The notes under the pieces are model-generated. The model saw nothing but the letters and a program-made list of their open reading frames with translations, made no database searches and was not told the origin of the DNA. Source: Micromonospora halophytica (lineage in GTDB: Bacteria; Actinomycetota; Actinomycetes; Mycobacteriales; Micromonosporaceae). Taken from it: a stretch of 64,000 bases of DNA. Shown one piece after another: positions 1 through 12,494 of the stretch. Position numbers and translations under genes: made by a program. Numbering within the stretch: the first letter of the stretch is position 1; each line of letters starts with the position of its first letter. Where the stretch lies: the NCBI RefSeq assembly GCF_900090245.1, contig NZ_FMDN01000003.1, positions 248,001 through 312,000 on the forward strand. Direction: 5' to 3'.

Positions 1-1
1 C

Positions 2-2728
<2,727 letters not shown>

Positions 2729-2826
2729 CCGCGGGGCAGCGGCCGGCGCCGGGCCCCCGCCGACCGGCGGCCGGCCCGTGGTGGGCGGCGTTACAGCGGG
2801 TCGGAGGACATGAGAGAGTGACCGGC

Positions 2827-3612
2827 ATGCGTGCACGCCGTCTCATCGCCGCCGCCAGCGTCGCGGCTCTCGGTGTCCTCTCCCTGACCGCCTGCGGCCG
2901 GACGTCGCCGGACGTGGCCGCGTACGTCGGGGACCGCACCTACTCGGTCGACCGGGTGGACGCGGTCTACGACGACGCCCAGGCGCGGTACGCGGAGGCG
3001 GTGCGCCAGAGCGCGGCCCAGGCCGGCATCACCCCCACCGCCGAGCAGCTGCGTTCGTCGGTGACCCGGCAGGACGTGCTGAACCTGCTGGTCAGCATCG
3101 AGCTGGGCAAGCGGATCGTGGCCGAGCAGGGCCTGTCGGTGCCGGACCAGGTCACCCCGGAGCAGCTCGCCCAACAGCTCCAGATGCCGCCGCAGGCCGA
3201 GTACGCCAAGCTCTGGGCGGAGTGGTGGGACATCTCCCAGGTGCTGAGCCAGAGCCTGCCGCCGGCCCAGCTCAGCGACGAGTCGGTGATGGCCGTCTAC
3301 CAGGCGATCGTGAAGGCCGGCGGGATCCAGCCCGGCCTCTCCGTGGGCCAGGTGCGCCAGCTCTTCGGCGCGGGCGGGTTCGTGCGGACCGCGTCGGCGC
3401 TCAGCGCGGCGCTGGAGGCGGAGGCCGACGAGGTCGACCTCTCGGTCAACCCGCGCTACCGTCCGCTGGGCGTGCCGTCCTGGGTCAACAAGGGTCAGGA
3501 GCTGGTCTTCTACGCCCTGCCGTACGTCGAGTCCGGCAGCCCGGTCACCGACATCTCGACGCCTGAGCCGGTCGTCACGCCGGCCGAGCAGAACGCGCCG
3601 GTGGCATCCTGA
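2827..3612 (+). CDS. SurA N-terminal-like lipoprotein (LpqU/SurA-type position)
   Basis: Predicted 261-residue membrane-anchored lipoprotein. The ATG at 2827 is followed by two arginines, a hydrophobic stretch and the lipobox LTAC with Cys23. An in-frame GTG at 2818, ten bases after GGAGG (2803-2807), is an alternative start and adds three residues. The segment after the signal peptide (AAYVGDRTYSVDRVDAVYDD) resembles the N-terminal chaperone domain of SurA/PrsA proteins, but I see no complete parvulin rotamase domain, so a periplasmic-type folding helper is an inference. It sits between mfd and mazG, where lpqU lies in mycobacteria. The frame is also open upstream into mfd, but that extension has no signal sequence and is discarded. 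Confidence 0.8.
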   Translation: MRARRLIAAASVAALGVLSLTACGRTSPDVAAYVGDRTYSVDRVDAVYDDAQARYAEAVRQSAAQAGITPTAEQLRSSVTRQDVLNLLVSIELGKRIVAEQGLSVPDQVTPEQLAQQLQMPPQAEYAKLWAEWWDISQVLSQSLPPAQLSDESVMAVYQAIVKAGGIQPGLSVGQVRQLFGAGGFVRTASALSAALEAEADEVDLSVNPRYRPLGVPSWVNKGQELVFYALPYVESGSPVTDISTPEPVVTPAEQNAPVAS

Positions 3613-4607
3613 GCACGTCCGCACGCATCGTCCTGCTGGTCACCTCGCCCCGGCTGCCGGCCGGCCTGCTGACCGCCGCCGCCTGGGACGTCGTACGCTC
3701 CGCGCCGGTGCTGGCCGGTGCGGAGAGCCCGGTGACCGCGGCGGTCCGCGCGGCGGGCGCCGAGGTCACCGTGGTCGGGTCCGGGGCGACGCAGGTGCTG
3801 CTCGACGCGGTGGCGGCGCACGGCACCGTGGTCTGGCTGGCCGGCCCGGCGGGCGACGAGTCGCTCGCCCGGGAGTTGGGCCTGCGGCTGGCCCGGGAGC
3901 CCGGGCTGGCCGAGCTGGAGCTGATGTACGGCTCGTGGGATCCGCCCGGAGCCCGGCTGCTCGACGCGGTCGAGGTGATGGACCGGCTGGCGTCCCCGGG
4001 CGGTGACCCGTGGAAGCGGGCGCAGACGCACCGTAGCCTGGCCGGGTTCCTGCTGGAGGAGTGCTACGAGGCGTACGACGCGATCAGCGCCGACGACACC
4101 GACGCGCTCCGCGAGGAGCTGGGCGACGTGCTGCTCCAGGTGCTGCTGCACGCCCGGCTGGCGGAGAACCTGCCCGAGGGTGAGCGGTGGACCGTCGACG
4201 ATGTGGCCGGCGTCCTGGTGGACAAGATGGTCCGCCGCAACCCGCACGTCTTCGCCGGGGACGAGGCGGGCACCCTGGAGGAGATCGAGGCGAGCTGGGA
4301 GCGGATCAAGCGGGCCGAGAAGGCCCGCGAGTCGGTGCTGGACGGCATCGCGCTGAGCCAGCCCGCACTCGCCCTGGCTGCCAAGATCCTGGACCGGGCC
4401 GGCCGGATCGGCCTGGCCGTCCCGCCGCCGCTGGCCGACGGTCAGGTCGACCCGGAGGCACGCCTCGGCGCCGGCCTGCTGGCCACGGTTGCCGCCGCCC
4501 GGGAGGCCGGCATCGACCCGGAGGCGGCGTTGCGCCGCGCCACCCTGGCGTACGCCGATGCGGTGCGCGCCGCCGAACGCGAGGCGCGCGGCCCCGGCCG
4601 ACCGTGA
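3609..4607 (+). CDS. mazG: Nucleoside triphosphate pyrophosphohydrolase MazG, probable CTG start
   Basis: MazG hydrolyses (d)NTPs to NMP and pyrophosphate and clears non-canonical nucleotides. The MazG core is clear: EECYEAYDAI gives the EExxE metal site and EELGDVLLQVLLHARL the second acidic pair, followed by a linker and an all-alpha C-terminal part. The first ordinary start codon is GTG at 3708, but the frame upstream codes for SARIVLLVTSPRLPAGLL and AAAWDVVRSAPVLAG, which looks like the N-terminal extension of actinobacterial MazG proteins. In that frame the only sensible starts between the upstream stop (3564) and 3708 are CTG at 3609 or ATC at 3606. CTG at 3609 overlaps the TGA of the lipoprotein gene (CTGA), suggesting translational coupling. 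Function is sure; the start is not. Confidence 0.85.
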   Translation: MSTSARIVLLVTSPRLPAGLLTAAAWDVVRSAPVLAGAESPVTAAVRAAGAEVTVVGSGATQVLLDAVAAHGTVVWLAGPAGDESLARELGLRLAREPGLAELELMYGSWDPPGARLLDAVEVMDRLASPGGDPWKRAQTHRSLAGFLLEECYEAYDAISADDTDALREELGDVLLQVLLHARLAENLPEGERWTVDDVAGVLVDKMVRRNPHVFAGDEAGTLEEIEASWERIKRAEKARESVLDGIALSQPALALAAKILDRAGRIGLAVPPPLADGQVDPEARLGAGLLATVAAAREAGIDPEAALRRATLAYADAVRAAEREARGPGRP

Positions 4608-4770
4608 CGCGGGCGCCCGATGCCCGGGGATGCGCCTCGTGGCACCGGGCGGTGACGCCCTGCCCTCGACCGGCCGCGCCCCCGGCTGGCCGATGTAGCT
4701 CTCGGTGACCTTCGCCTACGGTTGCTGAGGGTGACCGCGTGGGCGAGATCCGTAAAGGGTCGCCTGGGCC

Positions 4771-4893
4771 CTTTGCTCTGCTGTCATCACCGCACCACCG
4801 CATTGAGCAGCGGATTTCCCGTGTGCCGCCGTCGGCGTGCCCCGACTGTCAGTGACTCGCCGTCACTGGTGCGTGGGTGGGTGCAGAGCAAAG
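4771..4893 (+). repeat. Structured dispersed element, copy A
   Basis: This 123-bp element fills the middle of the 393-bp gap between mazG and the DUF885 gene. Perfect 11-bp inverted arms CTTTGCTCTGC (4771-4781) and GCAGAGCAAAG (4883-4893) close it. The stem continues inside with CGCACCA (4791-4797) against TGGTGCG (about 4866-4872). Before the right arm there is a hairpin CAGTGAC / GTCACTG with loop TCGCC, and the middle holds a GCCG / CGGC hairpin. Copies B and C share the ends, total length and hairpin layout. I see no coding potential. Whether it acts as RNA, as DNA or as a non-autonomous mobile element cannot be decided here. Nothing else is visible in the gap except the -10 box next to the downstream gene. 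Confidence 0.8.
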
Positions 4894-4988
4894 CGTCGGC
4901 ACGGATGCCCGGCCGGTCGTCCGGCCGACACAACGGGTGACGGTCCGAGGGTCGGTCGTCGGGGCACGACGGGCGTCGGCGGGACGGT

Positions 4989-4994
4989 TAGGGT
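4989..4994 (+). promoter_or_regulatory. -10 hexamer TAGGGT of a probable leaderless transcript
   Basis: TAGGGT ends six bases before the ATG at 5001, so transcription would begin at or next to the start codon. No Shine-Dalgarno sequence precedes the ATG. The same hexamer at nearly the same distance precedes the exopolyphosphatase gene and the minus-strand gene starting at 22410. Confidence 0.6.
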
Positions 4995-5000
4995 CGGGGG

Positions 5001-6620
5001 ATGGAGTCCTTCGTGCCCCTCGCCGAGCGGATCGTCGACGCCCTGCTGGAGAGCCACCCCGGCCTCGCCACGTCCACCGGCGACCACCGGTACGACGACC
5101 GCCTGCCCGACCTCTCCGCCGAGGCGGTCGCGGCGGACCGGGCGATGCTGAAGGAGGCCGCCGACGCCCTCGCCGAGCTGGACGCGGACTCGCTCGACGT
5201 CGACGAGCAGGTCGACCACGCGCTGCTCGGCTCGTTCGTGGACCGGGCGCTCTTCGAGAGCGACGAGATCCGCGCGCACGAGTGGGATCCGCTGCGGCAC
5301 AACCCCGGTCCGCTGCTGCACGCCCTGCTCGCCCGGCCGTACGCTCCGGTCCAGGAGCGGCTGACCCATCTCGCCGGCCGGCTGGAGGCCGTACCGGATG
5401 CCCTGGCGACCGCGCGCGCGACGCTGCGGGACATGCCACGGATCCACGCCGAGACGGCGGTCGGGCAGTTCACCGGCACGGCGGCGCTGATCCGTGACGA
5501 GCTGCCGGCGTTGCTCGCCCAGGCTCCCAACCGGTACGACCGGGTGGAGTCGGCGGCCACCGCGGCCATCGCCGCACTGGAGGAGTTCGTGGCGTGGCTG
5601 CGGGCCGGCCTCGCCGCCGATGCCGGGCCGGGGCGCGACCCCCGGCTGGGGCGACGCCGCTGGGAGGCGCGGCTCTGGCACACCCTCGACACCGAGCTGG
5701 GCGCGGCGGAGATCCAGCGCCGGGCCTGGGCCAACCTGGAGCGGGTCACCGAGGAGATCCGCGCGGCGGCGGTCGAGCTGGTCGGCGGTCCCGGCGACGA
5801 CGAGACGGTACGCCGTGCGCTGGACCTGCTCGCCGCCGAGCACCCGGACGACCACTCCATCGTGGATCTCGCCTCGGTCAGCCTGGACGAGGCGACCGAC
5901 TTCGTCCGCGCCCACGACCTGGTCAGCCTCGTCGACGACCCGTGCGTGATCCAGGAGATGCCGGAGTTCGCCCGTGGCGTCGCGGTCGCCTACTGCGACT
6001 CGCCCGGCCCGCTGGAGACGGCGAACCTGCCGACCTTCTACTGCATCGCGCCCACCCCGGCCGGGTGGCCCGCGCACCGCGTCGAGTCGTTCTACCGCGA
6101 GTACAACGACCACATGATCCGCAACCTGACCGTGCACGAGGCGATGCCGGGGCACTTCCTCCAGCTCGCCCACGCCCGCCGGTACGTCGGCCCGACCCGG
6201 GTCCGGCCGCTGACCGAGTCCGGGGTGTTCATCGAGGGCTGGGCGGTGTACGCCGAGGAGCTGATGGTCGGCCTCGGCTTCGGCGGCCTGCCGGTACGGT
6301 TGCAGCAGCTCAAGATGCAGCTGCGGATGACCATCAACGCGCTGCTCGACCAGCTCGTGCACTGCGAGGACCTGCCCGAGGCCGACGCGATGGCGCTGAT
6401 GACCGGGCGGGGGTTCCAGGAGGAGGGCGAGGCGGCCGGCAAGTGGCGGCGGGCGCTGCTCACCTCCACCCAGCTCTCCACGTACTTCGTGGGGTGGAGC
6501 GAGATGGCGGACATCGCCCGGTGCCGGCCGGACGGGGTGCCGGTGCGCGAGTGGCACGACGCGATGCTGGCGCACGACTGCCCGCCGCCGCGCCACCTGC
6601 GGACCCTGCTCGGGATCTGA
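5001..6620 (+). CDS. DUF885 family protein, predicted metallopeptidase
   Basis: The 539-residue product has no signal peptide and belongs to the DUF885 family, which is related to zinc carboxypeptidases. The zinc-site motif HEAMPGH lies at residues about 379-385, in the context NLTVHEAMPGHFLQLAHARR, and the second conserved motif EGWAVYAEEL follows at about residue 412. Substrates of actinobacterial members are unknown to me; a cytoplasmic peptidase acting on small peptides or blocked substrates is an inference. The ATG start is supported by a -10 box six bases upstream (leaderless type). The gene stands alone between the repeat element and a convergent lipoprotein gene. Confidence 0.88.
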   Translation: MESFVPLAERIVDALLESHPGLATSTGDHRYDDRLPDLSAEAVAADRAMLKEAADALAELDADSLDVDEQVDHALLGSFVDRALFESDEIRAHEWDPLRHNPGPLLHALLARPYAPVQERLTHLAGRLEAVPDALATARATLRDMPRIHAETAVGQFTGTAALIRDELPALLAQAPNRYDRVESAATAAIAALEEFVAWLRAGLAADAGPGRDPRLGRRRWEARLWHTLDTELGAAEIQRRAWANLERVTEEIRAAAVELVGGPGDDETVRRALDLLAAEHPDDHSIVDLASVSLDEATDFVRAHDLVSLVDDPCVIQEMPEFARGVAVAYCDSPGPLETANLPTFYCIAPTPAGWPAHRVESFYREYNDHMIRNLTVHEAMPGHFLQLAHARRYVGPTRVRPLTESGVFIEGWAVYAEELMVGLGFGGLPVRLQQLKMQLRMTINALLDQLVHCEDLPEADAMALMTGRGFQEEGEAAGKWRRALLTSTQLSTYFVGWSEMADIARCRPDGVPVREWHDAMLAHDCPPPRHLRTLLGI

Positions 6621-6666
6621 CGCCGCCGGCCGGGGACCCGGGCCGTCGGGTGTCAGCGCCGCCCGG

Positions 6667-8878
<2,212 letters not shown>

Positions 8879-8910
8879 GACGCGAGAGGCCTCGGGGGAG
8901 GGGTGTGACG

Positions 8911-9531
8911 ATGCAGCAGCGCCGCACACCGGGTGGCCAGCGCCCCGTCCGTCGACCGACCGGTCGGCCGGGCGGGGCCCGCGCCCGGGCTGCCGTCCGT
9001 GACAGCGGGGTCCGCGCCGAGCCGCGGGCCGGTGCCGCGCGGGCACGGGGCGCGGAGGGCGTACGCTCCGCGAACCGGCCCGCCGCCGCTCGGCGTACGG
9101 CGGCCAGCGGCACGATCAAGCGGCTGACCGCACCCCACCCCCGACGCTTCACCGGGCGGGCCACCGTGCTCTTCGCGGTGCTGATCGCGCTCGCCCTGGC
9201 GTACACCTATCCGGTCCGGGTCTACCTCGACCAGCAGGTCGACATCGAGCGCATGCAGGCGTCGCAGGCCGCCCAGCGGCAGGAGATCTCCCGGCTCTCG
9301 GCCGAGGCGGCGAAGTGGCGGGACCCGGAGTACATCAAGATCAAGGCCCGGGAGCGGTTCTACATGGTCCCGCCGGGTGAGGTGCCGGTGATCGTGCTGA
9401 ACGACCCGGAGGGCGCCGCCCGGGACGCCGCCGCGGGCCGGCCGAAGGCCCCGCCGAAGACCCCGGATCCCTGGTACGACACCCTGTGGTCGAGCGTGCG
9501 GGCGGCGGACGACGACCAGCCCGGCCAGTGA
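8911..9531 (+). CDS. FtsB/DivIC-type septum formation initiator protein
   Basis: Predicted 206-residue cell-division protein. It has a basic, Arg/Pro/Ala-rich N-terminal cytoplasmic tail of about 85 residues, one transmembrane helix (ATVLFAVLIALALAYTYPV), then a short coiled coil (DIERMQASQAAQRQEISRL) and the conserved DPEYIKIKARERFYMVPPGE motif of the DivIC/FtsB family, ending in an acidic tail. This protein bridges FtsQ and FtsL in the divisome. The position directly after eno is the normal one in actinobacteria. An in-frame GTG at 8905 is an alternative start; ATG at 8911 has better spacing from GGAG (8897-8900). Confidence 0.88.
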   Translation: MQQRRTPGGQRPVRRPTGRPGGARARAAVRDSGVRAEPRAGAARARGAEGVRSANRPAAARRTAASGTIKRLTAPHPRRFTGRATVLFAVLIALALAYTYPVRVYLDQQVDIERMQASQAAQRQEISRLSAEAAKWRDPEYIKIKARERFYMVPPGEVPVIVLNDPEGAARDAAAGRPKAPPKTPDPWYDTLWSSVRAADDDQPGQ

Positions 9532-9559
9532 GCAGCAGCACCCGAGCACCGAGCGAGAG

Positions 9560-10126
9560 ATGGGCACCGTGACTGTCGTACCACCGCAGGAGCCGGCGGC
9601 GGACTCCGTACCCCCGCCGCAGCGCGAACCGGCCACCGAGGCCGACCTGGCCGCGGTGGCCGCGCAGCTCGGACGCCCGCCGCGCGGCACCCGGGCGGTG
9701 GCCCACCGCTGCCCGTGCGGGCTGCCCGACGTGGTGGAGACGACGCCTCGGCTGGCCGACGGCACCCCCTTCCCGACGCTGTTCTACCTGACCTGCCCGC
9801 GGGCGACCGCGGCGTGCAGCCGGTTGGAGTCGGCCGGGCTGATGAAGGAGATGGCCGACCGGCTCGCCGAGGACCCGGAGCTGGCCGCCCGCTACCGGGC
9901 CGCGCACGAGGACTACCTCACCCGCCGGGAGGCGATCGGCGAGGTGCCGGAGATCGCCGGTATCTCCGCCGGCGGCATGCCGGGGCGGGTGAAGTGCCTG
10001 CACGTCCACCTGGGCCACGCGCTGGGCGCCGGGCCGGGGGTCAACCCGTTCGGCGACGAGACCCTGGCCCTGGTGGAGAAGTGGTGGTCCGCCGGGCCGT
10101 GTGTGGACGTGCCGGCGGCGGAGTGA
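9560..10126 (+). CDS. DUF501 domain protein
   Basis: The 188-residue protein has an unordered Pro/Glu-rich N-terminus and a DUF501 core beginning at LAAVAAQLGRPPRGTRAVAHRC. The core has two cysteine pairs, CPCGLPDVVET and TCPRATAACSRLE, which suggest a metal or Fe-S site, and ends with VKCLHVHLGHALG, which holds two conserved histidines. Function is unknown across the family; its conserved place between the ftsB-like gene and the polyphosphatase gene in actinobacteria is the main clue. It starts 28 bp after the previous gene and its TGA touches the next start (GTGACCATG), so it belongs to the eno operon. Confidence 0.85.
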   Translation: MGTVTVVPPQEPAADSVPPPQREPATEADLAAVAAQLGRPPRGTRAVAHRCPCGLPDVVETTPRLADGTPFPTLFYLTCPRATAACSRLESAGLMKEMADRLAEDPELAARYRAAHEDYLTRREAIGEVPEIAGISAGGMPGRVKCLHVHLGHALGAGPGVNPFGDETLALVEKWWSAGPCVDVPAAE

Positions 10127-10128
10127 CC

Positions 10129-10632
10129 ATGGACGAGATCGTCGTCCGGCGGGCCCGCACCGGCGACGTGCGGGGGATCCGGCGGCTGGTCGACACCTAC
10201 ACCGACGACCGGCGGCTGCTCAGCAAGGCGACCGTCACCCTCTACGAGGACGTGCAGGAGTTCCGGGTCGCGGTGACCGGCGACGGCACGGTGGTCGGCT
10301 GTGGCGCGCTGCACGTGATGTGGGAGGACCTGGCCGAGATCCGCACCGTCGCGGTGGACCCGGCCTGCCGGGGCCGCAAGCTCGGTCACCGGATCGTCGG
10401 CGAGTTGATCGACGCGGCGCGTGAGTTGGGGGTCGCCCGGATCTTCGTGCTCACCTTCGAGACCCGGTTCTTCGGCTCGTTCGGCTTCACCGAGATCGAC
10501 GGGGCGCCGGTGCCGCAGCCGGTCTACGAGCAGCTGCTCCGTTCGTACGACGAGGGTGTCGCCGAGTTCCTGGACCTGGAACGGGTCAAGCCGAACACCC
10601 TGGGCAACACCCGGATGCTGCTGCGCCTGTAG
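10129..10632 (+). CDS. argA: Amino-acid N-acetyltransferase, short ArgA type (GNAT)
   Basis: 167-residue stand-alone GNAT protein resembling the short N-acetylglutamate synthase of actinobacteria (Rv2747 in M. tuberculosis), which acetylates glutamate to start arginine synthesis. Matching segments are VRRARTGDVRGIRRLVDTYT, VTLYEDVQEFRVA, VVGCGALHVMWEDLAEIRTVAVDP, the acetyl-CoA loop RGRKLGHRIV, and the tail FGFTEIDG, GVAEFLDLERVKPN and LGNTRMLL. ATG at 10129 is preceded in frame by GTG at 10123, which overlaps the upstream TGA, so either could be used. It differs from the simple GNAT at 29408-29917, which has a shorter C-terminus. Confidence 0.85.
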   Translation: MDEIVVRRARTGDVRGIRRLVDTYTDDRRLLSKATVTLYEDVQEFRVAVTGDGTVVGCGALHVMWEDLAEIRTVAVDPACRGRKLGHRIVGELIDAARELGVARIFVLTFETRFFGSFGFTEIDGAPVPQPVYEQLLRSYDEGVAEFLDLERVKPNTLGNTRMLLRL

Positions 10633-10737
10633 CGGTGGGCGGACGCACCTTGTTCTTCTTCCGCTTGGCGCTGTGGGTCGGCCAACTCGTCACACTGGGT
10701 AGGTTCTGTGGAGGGGCGGGATGGGTCCTGTCGCCCG

Positions 10738-10862
10738 CTTTGCTCTGCAGCCATATAAGCGCCAGTCACGTATCGTGGTTACTTGTGGCCCGTCGCGCAT
10801 GTGCCTCTCATCGGGTATCGGCAGGTCGTGCGTGGTGGTGCGGTGGTGGCAGCAGAGCAAAG
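10738..10862 (-). repeat. Structured dispersed element, copy B (inverted orientation)
   Basis: Perfect 11-bp inverted arms at 10738-10748 and 10852-10862 enclose 103 bp. Read on the minus strand the element begins CTTTGCTCTGCTGCCA followed by CCACCGCACCACC, which matches the left end of copy A, so this copy lies in the opposite orientation. Near its other end is a hairpin CACG / CGTG where copies A and C also have a hairpin, but with different bases. The element lies in the 411-bp gap between the acetyltransferase and exopolyphosphatase genes. Outside it the gap holds only a -10 box at its right edge. Confidence 0.78.
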
Positions 10863-11030
10863 GGCGAACGTCACCCGCGTCGACCTCTCCAGCTCGGTGA
10901 CGTTCCGTGAGCAGCGCGCCTATTGACGCTCCGTGTCCAAAAAGGGCTCCGGACGAGGTACGGCCGACGGGGCGTCGGACCGGGTGCGTCGAGGGGCGAC
11001 GAGCCCGCTGCCGGTCCGGCTCGGCTGCCG

Positions 11031-11036
11031 TAGGGT
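11031..11036 (+). promoter_or_regulatory. -10 hexamer TAGGGT of a probable leaderless transcript
   Basis: TAGGGT lies seven bases before the GTG at 11044, with no ribosome binding site between. This supports GTG 11044 as the start of the phosphatase and a transcript beginning at the start codon. I see no clear -35 box. Confidence 0.6.
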
Positions 11037-11043
11037 TGCTGCC

Positions 11044-11997
11044 GTGACGACGCGTGTGGCCGCCATCGACTGCGGGACCAACTCCATCCGCCTACTGGTC
11101 GCCGACCTGCCCGAGGAGTCGGCGGGGCCGCAGGCGCCGCTGGTCGACCTGAGCCGCCGGATGGAGATCGTCCGGCTCGGCCAGGGCGTGGACAGGACCG
11201 GCCGGCTCGCCCCGGAGGCGATCGAGCGGACCCGGGTGGCGCTCGCCGACTACGCCGCCGAGATCGAGAAGCTCGGCGTGGAGCGGGTGCGGATGTGCGC
11301 CACGTCGGCCTCCCGGGACGCGTCCAACGCCGGTGACTTCCGGGCCATGGTGGAGCAGACCCTCGGCGTCGCGCCCGAGGTGGTCACCGGCGACGAGGAG
11401 GCCCGGCTCTCCTTCACCGGCGCGGTGCGCGGCCTGCCCGCCGACGCCGAGCCGCCGTACCTGGTGGTGGACATCGGGGGCGGCTCGACCGAGTTCGTCG
11501 TCGGCACCCGCGAGGGTGGGGTGCAGGCGGCGATCTCGATGGACATCGGCTGCGTCCGGATGACCGAGCGGCACCTGCACGGCGACCCGCCGGCCCTGGA
11601 CGAGATCGCCGCCGCGCAGGCCGACATCGCGGTCGCGGTGGACCGCGCGCTGGAGGCCGTCCCCGGCCGCGAGGCCGCCACGCTGGTCGGCCTCGCCGGG
11701 TCGGTCACCACCGTCGTCGCCATCGCCCAGGGCCTCACCGGGTACGACCCGGAGCGCATCCACCACGCCCGGGTGCCGTACGACGGGGTGGCCGAGGTGA
11801 CCGCCGACCTGCTGGCCAAGTCCCGCGAGCAGCGGCTGGCCATCCCGGTGATGCATCCGGGCCGGGCCGACGTGATCGGGGCGGGCGCGCTGGTGCTGCG
11901 GGTCATCATGGAACGGGCCGGGATGTCCTCGGTGATCGCCTCCGAGCACGACATCCTCGACGGCATCGCCTGGAGCCTCGCGGAGATCCAGGGATAG
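11044..11997 (+). CDS. ppx: Exopolyphosphatase / guanosine pentaphosphate phosphatase family (Ppx/GppA)
   Basis: The 317-residue product is a member of the ASKHA-fold Ppx/GppA family, which releases phosphate from polyphosphate or converts pppGpp to ppGpp. The phosphate-1 motif AAIDCGTNSIRLL is at residues about 5-17, and the phosphate-2 motif VVDIGGGSTEFVVG at about 140; the conserved RMCATSASRDASN and GLAGSVTTVVAIA segments also fit. It is the short two-domain form typical of actinobacterial Ppx2 (Rv1026), lacking the HD-like C-terminal domains of the E. coli enzymes. A longer frame runs upstream to 10933, but the -10 box at 11031 and family alignment favour GTG 11044. Confidence 0.92.
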   Translation: MTTRVAAIDCGTNSIRLLVADLPEESAGPQAPLVDLSRRMEIVRLGQGVDRTGRLAPEAIERTRVALADYAAEIEKLGVERVRMCATSASRDASNAGDFRAMVEQTLGVAPEVVTGDEEARLSFTGAVRGLPADAEPPYLVVDIGGGSTEFVVGTREGGVQAAISMDIGCVRMTERHLHGDPPALDEIAAAQADIAVAVDRALEAVPGREAATLVGLAGSVTTVVAIAQGLTGYDPERIHHARVPYDGVAEVTADLLAKSREQRLAIPVMHPGRADVIGAGALVLRVIMERAGMSSVIASEHDILDGIAWSLAEIQG

Positions 11998-12072
11998 GTC
12001 GTTGTCCCTGCGTGTGGCCGGTATGATTTTCATTTGGTCACCAGTTCGATCTGCCTGAAGTGCCTCGATCGT

Positions 12073-12386
12073 GATGGGGGAGGCACCGTCCGTGTCTTCC
12101 TCGCGCTCAACGACGTAGCGATCAAGGACGTCGATGTGGACCAGGCGGAAGCTACGACAGCCTGCGCCGGCTCTTCGCCGCCGGCCTGCTGACCACGTAC
12201 GTGGTGCCGAGCGAGTCGGGGCCGCACCGCAAGTACTACGCGCCCCCGACCACGACGGAGGCGCCGGCCCGACCCGGCACGTCCCCGACTGCGACGGCCG
12301 ACGCGGCGACGCCCGGCGCCAGCGCGACCGCGTCCGTCGGTCCGGCCCCCACGTCCGCCCCGCCCGCCCCGGAGCCGACCCGGTGA
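12073..12386 (+). pseudogene. Decayed regulator fragment (PadR-like C-terminal part, perhaps joined to a Doc-like scrap)
   Basis: The 497-bp gap after ppx is not empty. From about 12150 one frame reads YDSLRRLFAAGLLTTYVV then PSESGPHRKYYAP, which closely resembles the winged-helix end of PadR-family regulators, and then runs into a Pro/Thr/Ala-rich tail to the stop at 12386. No N-terminal helix-turn-helix precedes it in frame. In another frame from 12073 the residues VRVFLALNDVAIKDVDVDQAE resemble the C-terminal part of Fic/Doc toxins (FLALNG-type motif), but this is weak. The two frames meet at about 12150. I read it as a recombination scar. The rest of the gap (11998-12072, 12387-12494) shows nothing. 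Confidence 0.42.
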
Positions 12387-12494
12387 GTATCGACCCCCGG
12401 AAATGGCTGAACGGATGAGCCCGACGGGACAACCCTTTTCGATCTTGGTGGCTACGGTGTCGTCTGCTCACTGACCCCACGGGAAGGAACGTCA

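Noticed and set aside
4863..6596. Minus-strand frame of 577 codons opposite the DUF885 gene
   Set aside because: Composition is typical of antisense frames here, and the plus frame has a clear family motif and promoter box.
12030..12227. Minus-strand 65-codon frame after ppx
   Set aside because: No similarity to anything I know and no ribosome binding site; it overlaps the better supported regulator remnant.
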